Assembly (NCBI GenBank): GCA_009667805.1
Contig: CM019065.1
Coordinates: 15,140,952 to 15,204,951, forward strand
Reading direction: 5' to 3'
Length of the DNA: 64,000 nucleotides
Source: Leptobrachium leishanense
Lineage: Eukaryota; Chordata; Amphibia; Anura; Megophryidae
The translations under genes were made by a program, and so were the position numbers. The notes under the pieces are model-generated. The model had not been told where the DNA came from, did not search any database, and saw nothing but the letters and a program-made list of their open reading frames with translations. Below are positions 45,822-55,905 of the stretch, piece after piece; position 1 is the stretch's first letter; each line of letters starts with the position of its first letter.

Positions 45822-46088
45822 ATGTTGCATGTTTACAGGCGCATTCTGTATATAGTCACTATGTTAAATGTTTACAGGCGTATTCTGTATATAGTCACTA
45901 TGTTACATGTTTACAGGTGCATTCTGTATATAGTCACTATGTTACATGTTTACAGGTGCATTCTGTATATAGTCACTGTGTTACATATTTACAGGTGCTT
46001 TCTGTATATAGTCACTGTGTTACATGTTTACAGGCGCATTCTGTATATAATCCCTATGTTACATGTTTACAGGTGCATTCTGTATTGA
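45822..46088 (+). repeat. Minisatellite, 39-bp unit, seven copies
   Basis: TGTTACATGTTTACAGG(C/T)G followed by CATTCTGTATATAGTCACTA, seven near-identical copies. Because 39 is divisible by three, two plus-strand frames stay open (HVYRRILYIVTML repeats). Not a gene. It joins the C-terminal end of one LINE (46090-46285) to the start of another. Confidence 0.9.
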
Positions 46089-46089
46089 G

Positions 46090-46285
46090 GTATGTCAATA
46101 GAGATCTCTTAAGTGACTTTCGACTAGATTTGTTGGTGTCTGTGAGGTTATTCCATATTTGCGGTGCTCTGTAGGAAAATGAGGATCGAGATACTTTCTT
46201 TTTTGCTTTGTGGTATTGTAAGTAAGGTGCAGGTCCTGTGTTTTGGATGACAAAACGTCTCCTCGAATGTCTGCTTCTGTTCAAA
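46090..46285 (-). pseudogene. LINE ORF2 C-terminal end
   Basis: Minus strand SRHSRRRFV, SFSYRAPQIWNNLT and SLKRSLLTYL, the familiar last block of L2/Rex-type LINEs (SFSYRAPxxWNxLP). It may be the missing tail of the LINE at 42.2-45.8 kb displaced upstream, or another copy. Confidence 0.65.
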
Positions 46286-46356
46286 TTAGTCTGAAGAGAT
46301 GAGTAAGTTACGTGCGCACTGAAAGAAAGACACAGACACTGAGGTATGGTCTATGT

Positions 46357-47628
46357 CAGGGCTCAAAATTTCATGTCCTGAGCCACTAGCCAGGCCTAAA
46401 GAGTTACTCGCCACCAGTTGCCCCACCTAACCCCTACTCTTATCTCCGCCCCTAAAGACACCCTCTTAAATTATCAGATACATGTAGCAATATAAATAAA
46501 GGGACTTTATTTGCATTTAGTGTCCATTGTGTGCTACACCATGCCTCTTTATTTTGTGACAGTGATTGGCCACTCTGAGGCAAGGAATCTTTAATCAAAA
46601 CAAATCTATTAAAATATATTACATTTTAAAAATAAAAATAATTATATTAATCTAAAAAGCATTAGAATAAATATAATTAAAATTTATTAATCTTAAATAT
46701 TAGCATTAAATAAATGAATATGACGTATAGCAAAATAAATATACCCCATACCAGTTATTCCCAGTGACCCCTACACTCACAATGATCCCCCAAATTGTCC
46801 AGACACACAAAGTATACACTCTGAGACACACACAAATTATACACTGCGTGTATAATGTGTGCGTGTCAGTGTGTGTGTCTCTGACACACACATTATACAC
46901 TGAGACACACACATTATACACTGACACACACACATTATACACTGAGACACACACACACACATTATACATTCTGACACACACACACATTATACATTCTGAC
47001 ACACACATACAGTGGGGAGAACCTGCCTCCGACAAGCCGGGGAAATTGGGGAGGAAGATTTTCAGCTTAAAGGCTGCCAGCTCTAAAACACTTCAAGCTT
47101 TGACCCCTTTCCCCACTACTCGGCCACACAGACTTCACTGAATGACAGCTCCAACACCCAGGAGAACGCGCAGATCATCCATCGCTATAGATACACAGAG
47201 AGCATCTCCTTTGGGTGCGAGCTCCGTGAAATCTGCGGGGCCGTCTCCCTCAATACAAGCTGTAACTCCGTTTCAGAGCAGCCAGCCTGACAGCAGATAC
47301 ATTTCTGCACCTCTGCAGCTGCAACCCTGTAGTTCTGCCAGTGACAGAAACGCTGGGAGCAGCTGCCTTCCCTGACCCAGCGCATCCCTGACACACACTG
47401 GCAGGGGACTGGGCAGGCAGTCTGGCACGCCCTCTCTGACATCATCGGAGGGGGCCACCACCCTGGATTCCCCCTGCATGCTTTAAGAAATACACAGCCG
47501 CCGTTCGGAATATGCAGCGCACGCAGCACAAAACAATTTATTGTGCTGCCTGCGTGTGCAATTGCACTCGCCCTCTTTAAATTTTCACTCGCAAAATGCG
47601 AGCAGGCGAGGGGAAATTTTTACCCCTG
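46357..47628. mobile_element. hAT-like element, 1.27 kb
   Basis: Exact 8-bp flanks GTCTATGT (46349-46356 and 47629-47636). Ends CAGGGCTCAAAATTTC and, reversed, CAGGGGTAAAAATTTCCCC. Interior: AT-rich part, a CACATTATACACTGAGACA minisatellite (46795-47010) and a GC-richer part. No transposase. Confidence 0.92.
46795..47010 (+). repeat. ACACACATTATACACTGAG minisatellite
   Basis: Irregular 18-24 bp units with CA expansions; one internal inversion (46835-46890, TGTGTATAATGTGTGCGTG). Open frames on both strands are artefacts. Confidence 0.85.
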
Positions 47629-47998
47629 GTCTATGTTATTCCCTCAACCGGAGTCAAGGAACTCTTCTGTTTATTTTTAGTACATCTCATGCTTATATGC
47701 ATAAATTGGCAAGTAGCGAAATAGGGCGTTAGTCTAGGACTTTCCATTTTCGTCATCACTTGTCGAGGGTGGAGACTATAACCGTTGAACACATAAAAAC
47801 ATATATATATTTGTAGGTTATTGTTGTCGTTACTGTCCTCAGCCATTGGAAAATTCCAGGGCACAGCAAGTTTTGACATCCTCTTCATACGAAATGAGGA
47901 ACGGCAGAAATGCGGTTATGCAGCTGTTTCGCCATAAGTTAAGCAAAAAATGTGCATTTTTGTGATTATAAGAGCAGACACTTATGTCTTGTCCATAA

Positions 47999-48245
47999 AC
48001 TAATGCCCATCATGGCGGTGGGCTCCGTGAATGGGAAGAACAGCAGAGAAGAGGGATGCCCGCAACAAGCATGTTTTAATTGTGGGAAACTGGGGCATTT
48101 TAAGAGGCACTGTAAGGCACCCCGCAAACAGTGGTGGCCCCCCCGACAGACAGATGACAGTGACCCCCAGCCGGAGCCCCTTGTAACCAATGCTTTTCCG
48201 CCACCCCCACTCCTGCGCTAGGTAACTGACAACCCTGTGTTAGGG
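47999..48245 (+). pseudogene. gag: ERV gag nucleocapsid piece
   Basis: Frame with NSREEGCPQQACFNCGKLGHFKRHCKAP: a CCHC zinc knuckle at 48072-48113, followed by a proline-rich tail ending at 48219. Close relative of the knuckle at 28363-28408. It binds genomic RNA in retroviruses. Only the last part of gag remains. The next frame is protease. Confidence 0.78.
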
Positions 48246-48253
48246 CCCCCGGT

Positions 48254-48595
48254 CATGGCTGTCTCCATCGAGGGACAGGGAAGGCCCCTTGCTAAAGTGA
48301 TATTGCCAATAGAAGGTAACCCTACCACTTTCCTCGTAGACACAGGGACAGCCCGTAGCGTTATATGAGCCGATGACCTACCCGATTCTTCTTTTTTATC
48401 CAACATTGATGTTTCATGCGTGGGAGTGGATGGCTTCCCCCACTCAAGTTTCTTAACTAAACCCTTACAAGTGGGAGACCATCCCAATCTCCTTGCCAGA
48501 TTTGTTGTGTCCAATACGTGCCCTTTGAACCTTTTGGGTGCCGACATACTATCTCATATCCAAGCCACTGTACAGTTCAGACCTGTCATGTGCTA
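48254..48595 (+). pseudogene. pro: ERV protease piece with in-frame stop
   Basis: Reads MAVSIEGQGRPLAK, FLVDTGTARSVI (catalytic DTG at 48339-48347), a TGA at 48366-48368, then SCVGVDG, SSFLTKPLQVG and LLGADILSHI. Except for the TGA it is co-linear with the protease at about 28 kb, which has DTE instead. A stop here in the enzyme core makes it a dead copy. About 80 further bases look like the start of pol. Confidence 0.75.
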
Positions 48596-48599
48596 ACCC

Positions 48600-48985
48600 G
48601 TAGTCCTCCTAAACGGCACCATAGACACCGTGCCCGAGCTGGTAAGACTAATTAACGACCTATTAACCTCAACATATGTATCTATACATATTAATACAAA
48701 TTCCACTTCTGGCCTCTGGGAGTCCCCTTCTCTTGCTAATCTTGGATCTTTAATCAAAATCTACCTACACCTGTATGAAGCAAGCCTAAATTCCTTTATA
48801 AGGATTACACACCCATCCATACTTGCTTCATTATTGCAAGACTACTCTTCAGTCAAGGTGTGCACCAAGAAGCTCTCCCAAATCTCAAGGCTGCAACCAG
48901 AACATCTCTCCTATCAGACCTCCACCTTTGCCAGGCCTTATATCCTGCTAGGCCAGCATCTTGCTTACCCAGGTCTGTACAAATC
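48600..48985 (+). other. Sequence after the protease piece, no recognised domain
   Basis: A 138-codon frame (48630-49046) begins VRLINDLLTSTYVSI and becomes Ser/Leu-rich. I see no RT motif. It may be a decayed pol start. Confidence 0.3.
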
Positions 48986-49160
48986 TACTAAGACTACCCT
49001 TCTGCTTAAGGAATCCACCTTGTGTAAAGGCTACCCTTCTGCTTAAAGAATCCACCTTGTGTAAAGGCTACCCTTCTGCTTAAGGAATTCATCTTGTGTA
49101 AAGGCTACCCTACTCCTTAAGGAATCCACCTTGTGTAAAGACTCCCCATCTGCCAAGGAC
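48985..49160 (+). repeat. Minisatellite, about 40-bp unit
   Basis: Five copies of CTACCCTTCTGCTTAA(G)GAATCCACCTTGTGTAAAGG in increasingly diverged form, ending at the truncated hAT end near 49173. Confidence 0.85.
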
Positions 49161-49191
49161 TCCCCATTCTGCTGGAGTTCGAACTCGAACA

Positions 49192-50117
49192 CATAGATAA
49201 ATGCAAAGTTATGCACTTTGGAGTGAAGAACACACAAGTAATTTTTACCCTAAATGGTACGGAGTTAGGGAAATCCAAGCAGGAGAAGGATTTGGGAATA
49301 ATCATAGACTTCAAACTAAGTAACAATGTGCAATGTCAAACAGCAGCCGCCAAGGCAAGCAAAGTATTGGCATGCATTAAAAGGGGAGTTCACTCACGGG
49401 ATGAAAACATAATTTTGCCTCTGTATAAATCAATGGTCAGGCCGCACCTTGAATAGGCCGTGCAATTTTGGGCACCGGTCTTAAAAAAAGATATTATAGC
49501 ATTAGAAAAAGTGCAGAGACGGGCAACTAAATTAATAAGGGGAATGGAAGGGTTAAGTTATGAGGCAAGACTAACAAGCTTAAACCTGTTTAGTTTAGAG
49601 AAACGGCGCCTTAGAGGGGATCTGATAACCTTATATAAATATATACGGGGAAATTATCAACCATTGTCTGATAACCTATTCATTAACAGGACTATACATA
49701 GGACAAGGGGTCATCCATTTAGACTGGAAGAAAGAAAATTTAGCTTAAAGCATAGGAAGGGTTATTTTACGGTGAGAACAATAAAGCTGTGGAATTCTCT
49801 GCCTGTTGAGGTGGTTGGGTCTGAGTCTGTACAGACTTTTAAAAAGTGACTGGATGACTTCCTGCAGACACAGAATATTAAGGGTTATAATATTTAATAT
49901 GTGGGTAAAAGCTTCTTGATCCAAGGAGAAATCTGACTGCCATTCTGGGGTCAAGAAGGAATTTTTTCCCAGTATGTTGCATATTGGCGAGCATTTCAGA
50001 CTGGGTTTTTTTGCCTTCTTTTGGATCAACAGCAGTAGGTTATGTGGGAGAGGCTGAACCCGATGGACGCATGTCTTTTTTCAGCCTATATAACTATGTA
50101 ACTATGTAACTATGTAA
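49192..50117 (+). mobile_element. CR1 LINE 3' end, copy A
   Basis: 5'-truncated, ends in ATGTAACTATGTAACTATG repeats. Coding part 49193-49850; 3' UTR with TGGATCAACAGCAGTAGG. Inserted within the word CGAACACGAACC of the hAT end, which is otherwise continuous. Very similar to copy B at 51484-52735. Confidence 0.85.
49193..49900 (+). pseudogene. CR1 ORF2 C-terminal part with stops
   Basis: Reads CKVMHFG-type start, then SKQEKDLGIIIDFKLSNNVQ, KASKVLACIKRGVHSR, YKSMVRPHLE, then TAG at 49454-49456, then VQFWAPVLKK, RRATKLIRGMEGLSY, SLEKRRLRGDLITLYKYI and KLWNSLP; another stop follows TFKK near 49847. Over the common 115 or so residues it differs from copy B at only about four positions, so divergence is recent. 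Confidence 0.85.
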
Positions 50118-50180
50118 CACGAACCGAACTCAATGCAAGTCAATGGGACTCAAAAGTTAGATTTTTAGAGTGCCCTCCAA
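50118..50180 (+). repeat. hAT end segment between CR1 and Penelope insertions
   Basis: ACGAACCGAACTCAATGCAA..GTCAATGGGACTC..TTTTTAGAGTGCCCTCCAA, equal to 10298-10366 in the large hAT. Confidence 0.85.
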
Positions 50181-50919
50181 TACGACATCAAAATAAATAG
50201 TCACTTGGATAAATTAAACCCAATCAATTAAAGATTGACTTTACTTAGCTAATAAATACAGCACTGGTCCATTGATTGAGACCATCAACCTCCAGCTTGA
50301 AACCATTGAAAATGGCTTAAAGCACTCATCCGTAAAAATTCATCTAGTGGTAATTAAACACATAGTGATCGCGATCACCAATATAAATTGATAGAAAATC
50401 AAATCAATGAATCAGGCATTTAGAACCCAATATAGTATGGAGAAAGAAAGAAGATTTTGGTTTACAACGCGGTGCCTTAACTGTTCAAATTTGAGCAGTA
50501 CCTTTTAAAACAAAAGGCATAACCACGGTAATTATTGTGCAGCTTAAATGCTATTTATGGCGAAAACACCGCTACGATGGTTGCGGCACCACTTAATATG
50601 CCGTTAATGCCATTAGGTACAAAACAACATTAAACATCCTAGAGGACGAGTACGCAAGTAGCATCATAACAGTTACTCCTGCTTGGATAGATGCAGTAAC
50701 AAAGTAACACCAACAATGCACGCCGTTTCAAGTCAATATAATGTTGCAGACAAACCCTGCTAAGAGACCAAGTAAATAAGCAATTTAAGGATGCAGAAAG
50801 GGTGGAACTCCCAATTCCATAGTAGCCTCAATATCTACTGCCCAGGCAAATGTGCATACCCGAAATTATAAACAAACGACTGCTAAAAATATTCCCATCA
50901 CGGGAAACACAAATTACAT

Positions 50920-50990
50920 CTGTCAGATCTTTAGTTGGGACGCGTTTCGCCGATACTAAACGTCGGCTTTATCAACAGATGACTGACCTG
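50920..50990 (-). ncRNA. Hammerhead-ribozyme-like fold in PLE2
   Basis: Minus strand order: GTCAGTCATCTG (50987-50976); TTGATAA (50975-50969); stem GCCGA (50967-50963) with TCGGC (50953-50949); GAAA (50948-50945); CGCGTC; then AGATCTGAC (50930-50922), which pairs with the first arm. Same layout as in PLE1. Two core changes from CUGAUGA (C to T and the second G to A) predict loss of activity, since that G is thought to act in catalysis. Confidence 0.55.
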
Positions 50991-51483
50991 TTCGCGCTTG
51001 GTTTTAATTAGCCACAAAGAGCTAAAAACGAACCTCCCCCTTAAATGATGATTAGCAGGCAGACCTGTTCTCAACCAATCAACTTGCATAAGCAGTGTAC
51101 ATACCACGTGGTTGTGGTTCATCCTCTACAATGGATACTCGCACATCACGTGGGGCTATTCCTACCCACACTGTTTACGCAAACCCCGTTATCTGCTGGT
51201 ATAGTTTGTCTTCGGCAATAAAATAATGATGTAAACAAAGTCGATCATAGCCAAGATAAACCTATAGTGACGTTTATTACAAACGGCATTACATACAATA
51301 AGGGGCATGTATAACCATTAACATCGCGCTAAATAGCGTAAACCATCTAAAATGCAATGAAGACATGAGTCATACCAAGGAGCAGATAATAAAAAAGCTC
51401 CATAGGGTAAAGGAAGAAAAAGGGGGGAGGAAAATAGAAAGCACTGGGCAACTAACCTCCAATGAAGAAGTAGGAGAGTGGTA

Positions 51484-52735
51484 TAGTTACATAGTTACAT
51501 AGTTATATAGGCTGAAAAAAGACATGCGTCCATCGGGTTCAGCCTCTCCCACATAACCTACTGCTGTTGATCCAAAAGAAGGCAAAAAACCCAGTCTGAA
51601 AAATGCAACATACTGGGAAGAAATTCCTTCTTGACCCCAGAATGGCAGTCAGATTTCTCCTTGGATCAAGAAGCTTTTACCCACATATTAAATATTATAA
51701 CCCTTAATATTCTGTGTCTGCAGGAAGTCATCCAGTCGTTTTTTAAAAGTCTGTACAGACTCTGACCCAACCACCCCAACAGGCAGAGAATTCCACAGCT
51801 TTATTGTTCTCACCGTAAAATAACCCTTCCTATGCTTTAAGCTAAATTTTCTTTCTTCCAGTCTAAATGGATGACCCCTTGTCCTATGTATAGACCTGTT
51901 AATGAATAGGTTATCAGACAATGGTTGATAATGGCCCCGTATATATTTATATAAGGTTATCAGATCCCCTCTAAGGCGCCGTTTCTCTAAACTAAACAGG
52001 TTTAAGCTTGTTAGTCTTTCCTCATAGCTTAACCCTTCCATTCCCCTTATTAATTTAGTTGCCCGTCTCTGCACTTTTTCTAACGCTATAATATTTTTTT
52101 TTATGACACGTGCCCAAAATTGCACGGCATATTCAAGGTGCGGCCTGACCATTGATTTATACAGAGGCAAAATTATGTTTTCATCCCGTGAGTGAACTCC
52201 TCTTTTAATGCATGCCAATACTTTGCTGGCCTTGGCGGCTGCTGTTTGACATTGCACATTGTTACTTAGTTTGAAGTCTATGATTATTCCCAAATCCTTC
52301 TCCTGCTTGGATTTCCCTAACTCCGTACCATTTAGGGTATAAATTACTTGCGTGTTCTTCACCCCAAAGTGCATAACTTTGCATTTATCTAGATTAAATC
52401 TCATCTGCCATTTAAGTGCCCAGTCCCCCAATTTATCTAAATCCCTCTGCAGCGAAGTAACATCCTGCTCACATTGTATTACTTTTCCTAGTTTTGTGTC
52501 ATCTGCAAACACTGATACATGACTTTCAATACCTATCTCAAGGTCATTTATAAATAAATTGAATAGTATTGGTCCTATAACAGACCCCTGAGGGACACCG
52601 CTTACCACTGGTGTCCATCTTGAAAATGTACCATTTATGACCACTCTCTGTACCCTATCTTTTATCCAGTTTTCAATCCAAGAACAAGTATTTTCATCTA
52701 GACCATTTTTTCTCAATTTAAATAGTAATTAGTAA
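51484..52735 (-). mobile_element. CR1 LINE 3' end, copy B
   Basis: 5'-truncated copy inserted in PLE2, ending in ATAACTATGTAACTATGTAAC (minus strand). Coding part follows. Confidence 0.88.
51688..52716 (-). CDS. CR1 ORF2, reverse transcriptase C-terminal two-thirds, open
   Basis: 342 uninterrupted codons. Order: WIENWIKDRVQRVVING (finger), SGVPQGSVIGPILFNLFIND, SVFADDTKL with catalytic FADD, KWQMRFNLDKCKVMHFG, SKQEKDLGI, VRPHLEYAVQFWARV, RRATKLIRGMEG, GDLITLYKYIRG and KLWNSLPVG, ending DFLQTQNIKGYNI. Everything upstream of the finger (ORF1, endonuclease, first RT Asp) is lost by 5' truncation, so no function is expected. The clean frame points to recent insertion rather than selection. Confidence 0.9.
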   Translation of the reverse strand: MRKNGLDENTCSWIENWIKDRVQRVVINGTFSRWTPVVSGVPQGSVIGPILFNLFINDLEIGIESHVSVFADDTKLGKVIQCEQDVTSLQRDLDKLGDWALKWQMRFNLDKCKVMHFGVKNTQVIYTLNGTELGKSKQEKDLGIIIDFKLSNNVQCQTAAAKASKVLACIKRGVHSRDENIILPLYKSMVRPHLEYAVQFWARVIKKNIIALEKVQRRATKLIRGMEGLSYEERLTSLNLFSLEKRRLRGDLITLYKYIRGHYQPLSDNLFINRSIHRTRGHPFRLEERKFSLKHRKGYFTVRTIKLWNSLPVGVVGSESVQTFKKRLDDFLQTQNIKGYNI

Positions 52736-52923
52736 ATAGTAAATACTTAGCAATTAACCAAAAAGGAGGTAAATTAAACCCATGAGTTATAAGTTTGAAT
52801 GAGGGCATAATACACCCTATACCACTAACTCATCCTTTGAGGTACTGAGTAGCCACATGAAGCGCTAGCAAGTCAGTATTACTGACTAGAACAAACAATA
52901 TATAAACAAACATAATAAAGACA

Positions 52924-54009
52924 TTAATGGTCAGTGATGAAGGGTGCAAAAGTAAACCCTTCATTTAATCCAAAAGGGGACAAAGTCCCTAACTGGTAAA
53001 TCCAGAATGCTTCTCTACGGCGCAATCGCAAATCAAAATTACTGCGTCGCAAACTCTGAAAAACTTGTTCAATGACCATGAACTTTGGACCAGACGAACT
53101 GCCAGCATGTTCATTTCGTTAATGCCTTGAAATAGGGGTATTGCGTTCATATCTCACCAAACGTACGTGTTCCTGCACACGTACCTTCAGGGGTCTAATA
53201 GTTTTCCCCACATACTGCTTACCACACGTGCAGATTAAGAGGTCAACAACCCCTCTCATATTACAGTTATAGAAGTGTACATGATACTCTTTAGAACCAT
53301 TCATGCTAAAGAATGATTTTCTGTCTTGTGCAATAAATGGACAGGCTTTACAACCGCCACATTTAAAGGTGCCTTTTAGCCCTGTTTTAAGCCACCGTTG
53401 TTGCGGGTCACGTGATGTAAATTGGTTATGTATAACCTGATCGCTGATGTTTTGACATCTCCTTGATGTAAGGGAGACAGAAGTAGTCAAAGTCTTGCTG
53501 AGATGTTTATCCTGCGTTAGGATTGGCCAAAAACGTGTATAAATATCCTTAACCGTATGCCACCCGGTATCGTAATTACCGATAAGGCGGATAGTATTCC
53601 CACCCGTCTTGATCGAATTTTTGTTAGGTTTGTTGAGCAATAAATCACCCCGATCGCTAAGCAGAGCGCATTTGTAGGCCATTTTAAGACATTTATTGGG
53701 ATACCCTTTAGCTTTGAACATCTCTCGCAAACCGCTAGCTTTAATCTTAAACTCCTCTAAAGTAGAACATAATCGTCGTAACCGCAAGTATTGTCCGATC
53801 GAAATTCCTTTCTTCAGTGAGAATGGTTGAAAGCTATTCCAGTTTAAAAAACTGTTGGTAGCCGTAGGTTTACGATGAAGTGTAGTTGTTGTTTCACCAT
53901 TGCTATTTACAAGAATGGTAAAATCAAGGAAGTTAATTTTATCCTCCTTGATTTCCATGGTAAATTTAAGATTTAGGCAATTAACATTCAGGCAGTTGAC
54001 AAAAGCCAT
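52924..54009 (-). pseudogene. Penelope-like RT thumb and GIY-YIG endonuclease (one frameshift)
   Basis: Open 53119-54009, then continues in another frame to TAA at 52924-52926. First part: INFLDFTILVNSNGET and LHRKPTATNSFLNWNS, as in the end of Penelope RT; then TRFWPILTQDKHLSKTL; cysteine cluster FKCGGCKACPF; GVVDLLICTCGKQYVGKTIR (GIY-YIG with Ile-Tyr replaced by VVD, YVG); LKVRVQEHVRLVRYERNTP; and, after the shift, REAFWIYQLGT and GLNEGFTF. Compared with PLE1 the first tyrosine is lost, so the nuclease may be weakened as well as broken. Confidence 0.8.
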
Positions 54010-54034
54010 AAAGGTATCTTTAGATTCCTCTCGA

Positions 54035-54105
54035 CTTTGAAACTACCTAACAAATGTCTGCTTTGCAGCCTGGATGTAGAGTCACTTTATAGCTGCATAG
54101 ATGTT
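54035..54105 (+). pseudogene. Penelope RT fragment in opposite orientation
   Basis: Plus strand LPNKCLLCSLDVESLYSCI: the LDVxSLYxxI block with the first RT catalytic Asp of Penelope elements. It lies head-to-head with the rest of the ORF on the minus strand, so PLE2 has a 5' inversion. Confidence 0.6.
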
Positions 54106-54964
54106 ACTTTACCTATCCAAGCAGGAGTAACTGTTATGATGCTACTTGCGCTACTCGTCCTCTAGGATGTTTAATGTTGTTTTGTACCTAATGGCTGTCA
54201 TGGCTGACCAGTGCTGTATTTATTAACTAAGTAAAGTCAATCATTAATTGAGTGGGTTTAATTTATCCAAGTGACTATTTACTTTTATGTCGTATGCAAT
54301 CCTAGTTAGATCTCCTGAGTTTAAACCATTGTTTGATAAGTGAATCACTTAGAGCCATACCTTACTGTGGTTCAAGTGGCCAATTTATTGGTTTAATTAC
54401 GGTGACTTAAATGAATCAATCAGTAACCCACTATGTGCATCAACAACACTAGATGAACTAGTAACCCACCCTTTCTGATAAGTGTTCTAAGCCAAGTGTT
54501 GTAAATTCCATTTTTGTGGACCAACTTCAAATAGCTGATCCTTTTCTACATTTATTATGATTTCAATGACCACAATTACCAACTGTATGGGGATAGCCAA
54601 TTTAAGTGACTAACGGAATCTGGTGGTTGATACAATTGGCAGCGGCAATATTCTTTTGCTACATATATCAGCATTTCTATAAATTTTTTGCTAAGTGGGT
54701 TACTTAGAGCCCTTAATCCAATTTCCTTGACGACCATCAATATAGAGCGTTATTCTGATCATGACGCTCTGTCGTCAGAGTTGGTATTATCCAGCTGGCT
54801 TTACCACTCTCATACCTTATATATAGATATATTGTTTACTGCCTCAGCTCAGGGTTCAGGCTCCCATTCCTAACCATTATTGCTATAGTTCCACAGTGCC
54901 CACCCGATTTAACTCATTGGTTCAATTTATTACATGTTTTTTATTGGTTTTTCTTCTTGCAAAG

Positions 54965-55243
54965 TTTATTATTATTATTATTATTTATAAAGCGCCAGCA
55001 TATTCCGCAGCACTGTACAATAGGCACAGTATAGACAGGGTTACAATACAATACATTGAACAACATTTGACAAACAGTACAGGAGGAGATGAGGGCCTTA
55101 TTCCCGTAGGAACTCACAATCTGGGAGGGTTGGGGTTGGAAACGGGAGGAGAGGACTGCAAGGTGAGAGTGATTGATGGTTGCATCAGTGAGTTGGGTGG
55201 TAGGCTTCCCTAACTAGGAATGTTTTAAGGGAGCGTTTGAATT
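54965..55243 (-). mobile_element. L2-type LINE 3' tail
   Basis: Starts (plus) with ATTATTATTATTATT and AAGCGCCAGCATATTCCGC; minus strand ends the coding part with FKRSLKTFLV-like sequence (55200-55243). Same tail as 24787-26908 and 56437-56803. Inserted in PLE2. Confidence 0.78.
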
Positions 55244-55359
55244 TTATATTAATAAAGATTTTTAGTGATTTCTACTTTTGGGTTATGCCCTGCTTTCTGC
55301 CGAATTTTGGCCACTAGATTAGTCCTATTCTTCTTGTGTGTGTCTGTTTAGACCCCTGA

Positions 55360-55905
55360 TAGGACCCCCTGATAGCTGGCAACAGTGACAAGACACAGAA
55401 TACAATTCGCAGCAATCTGCTAGAAGTATGTGGGACCCCCTGATAGCTTTCAGTGAGAAGACACAGATTACAATTCCCAGAAACCTCCTATAAATCAGTG
55501 AGTCCCCCTGATTGGTGACAGTGAAAACACACAGATTACCACAATTCCCAGATATTTTGTAGAAATGAGACCCCCACAATTGCTGCTGGCAGTGAGAACA
55601 CAAAGATTACAACAATTCCCAGATATTTTGTAGAAATGAATAACCCCCAAACTACTTGGTGGCAGTGAGAACACACAGATTAGAACAATTCCCAAATATT
55701 TTGTAGAAAATGCTGACCCCCAAAATACTTGGTGGCAGTGAGAACACACAGATTAGAACAATTCCCAAATATTTTGTAGAAATTACTGACCCCCCAAAAC
55801 ACTTGGTGGCAGTGGGAACACACAGATTAGAACAATTCCCAGAAATATTGTAGAAATGAGACCCCCCCCCAGTAGCTGGTGGCAGACTGGCAGTGAGAAC
55901 ACACA
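55360..55905 (-). repeat. Subterminal tandem repeat of hAT copy 2
   Basis: Eight or so units of 70-85 bp with GGTGGCAGTGAGAACACACAG, GATTAGAACAATTCCCA and ATATTTTGTAGAAATGA. Homologous to 19870-21960 but more uniform. Confidence 0.85.

Larger units (their letters stand above)
42160..45830 (-). mobile_element. L2-type LINE, 3'-truncated, split by a MITE
   Basis: Minus strand 5' to 3': endonuclease start at 45714-45830, MITE at 44022-45705 with exact TSD, rest of endonuclease (43480-44013), linker (42850-43480), RT blocks (42200-42850). Coding continuity across the MITE is exact after removal of one GAGCACAA. The RT stops after the GVPQGS block. Confidence 0.72.
46255..47998 (-). mobile_element. 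LTR fragment related to 39755-40828, split by a hAT element
   Basis: 46255-46356 matches 40230-40335 (CTGCTTCTG(T)GCAAAT, GTGCGCACTGAAAGAAA), and 47637-47998 matches 40340-40828 loosely (ATGCTTATATGC, TTAAGCAAAA, CTTGTCCATAA). It ends where the 5' LTR ends but is followed by gag sequence in + orientation. Confidence 0.55.
50181..55335 (-). mobile_element. Penelope-like element with inverted arms (PLE2), containing other insertions
   Basis: Left arm 50181-50700 begins TACGACATCAAAATAAATAG; right arm 54114-54294 is its reverse complement lacking about 330 bp of the middle. Minus-strand coding 52924-54009, then a plus-strand RT piece at 54035-54105. The right side 54295-55335 (minus an L2 tail) ends in TTTTGGGTTATGCCC like the end of PLE1. 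CR1 copy B is inserted at 51484-52735. Confidence 0.62.

Noticed and set aside
45779..46174. 131-codon frame with 13-residue repeats
   Set aside because: Product of the 39-bp minisatellite; a second frame is equally open.
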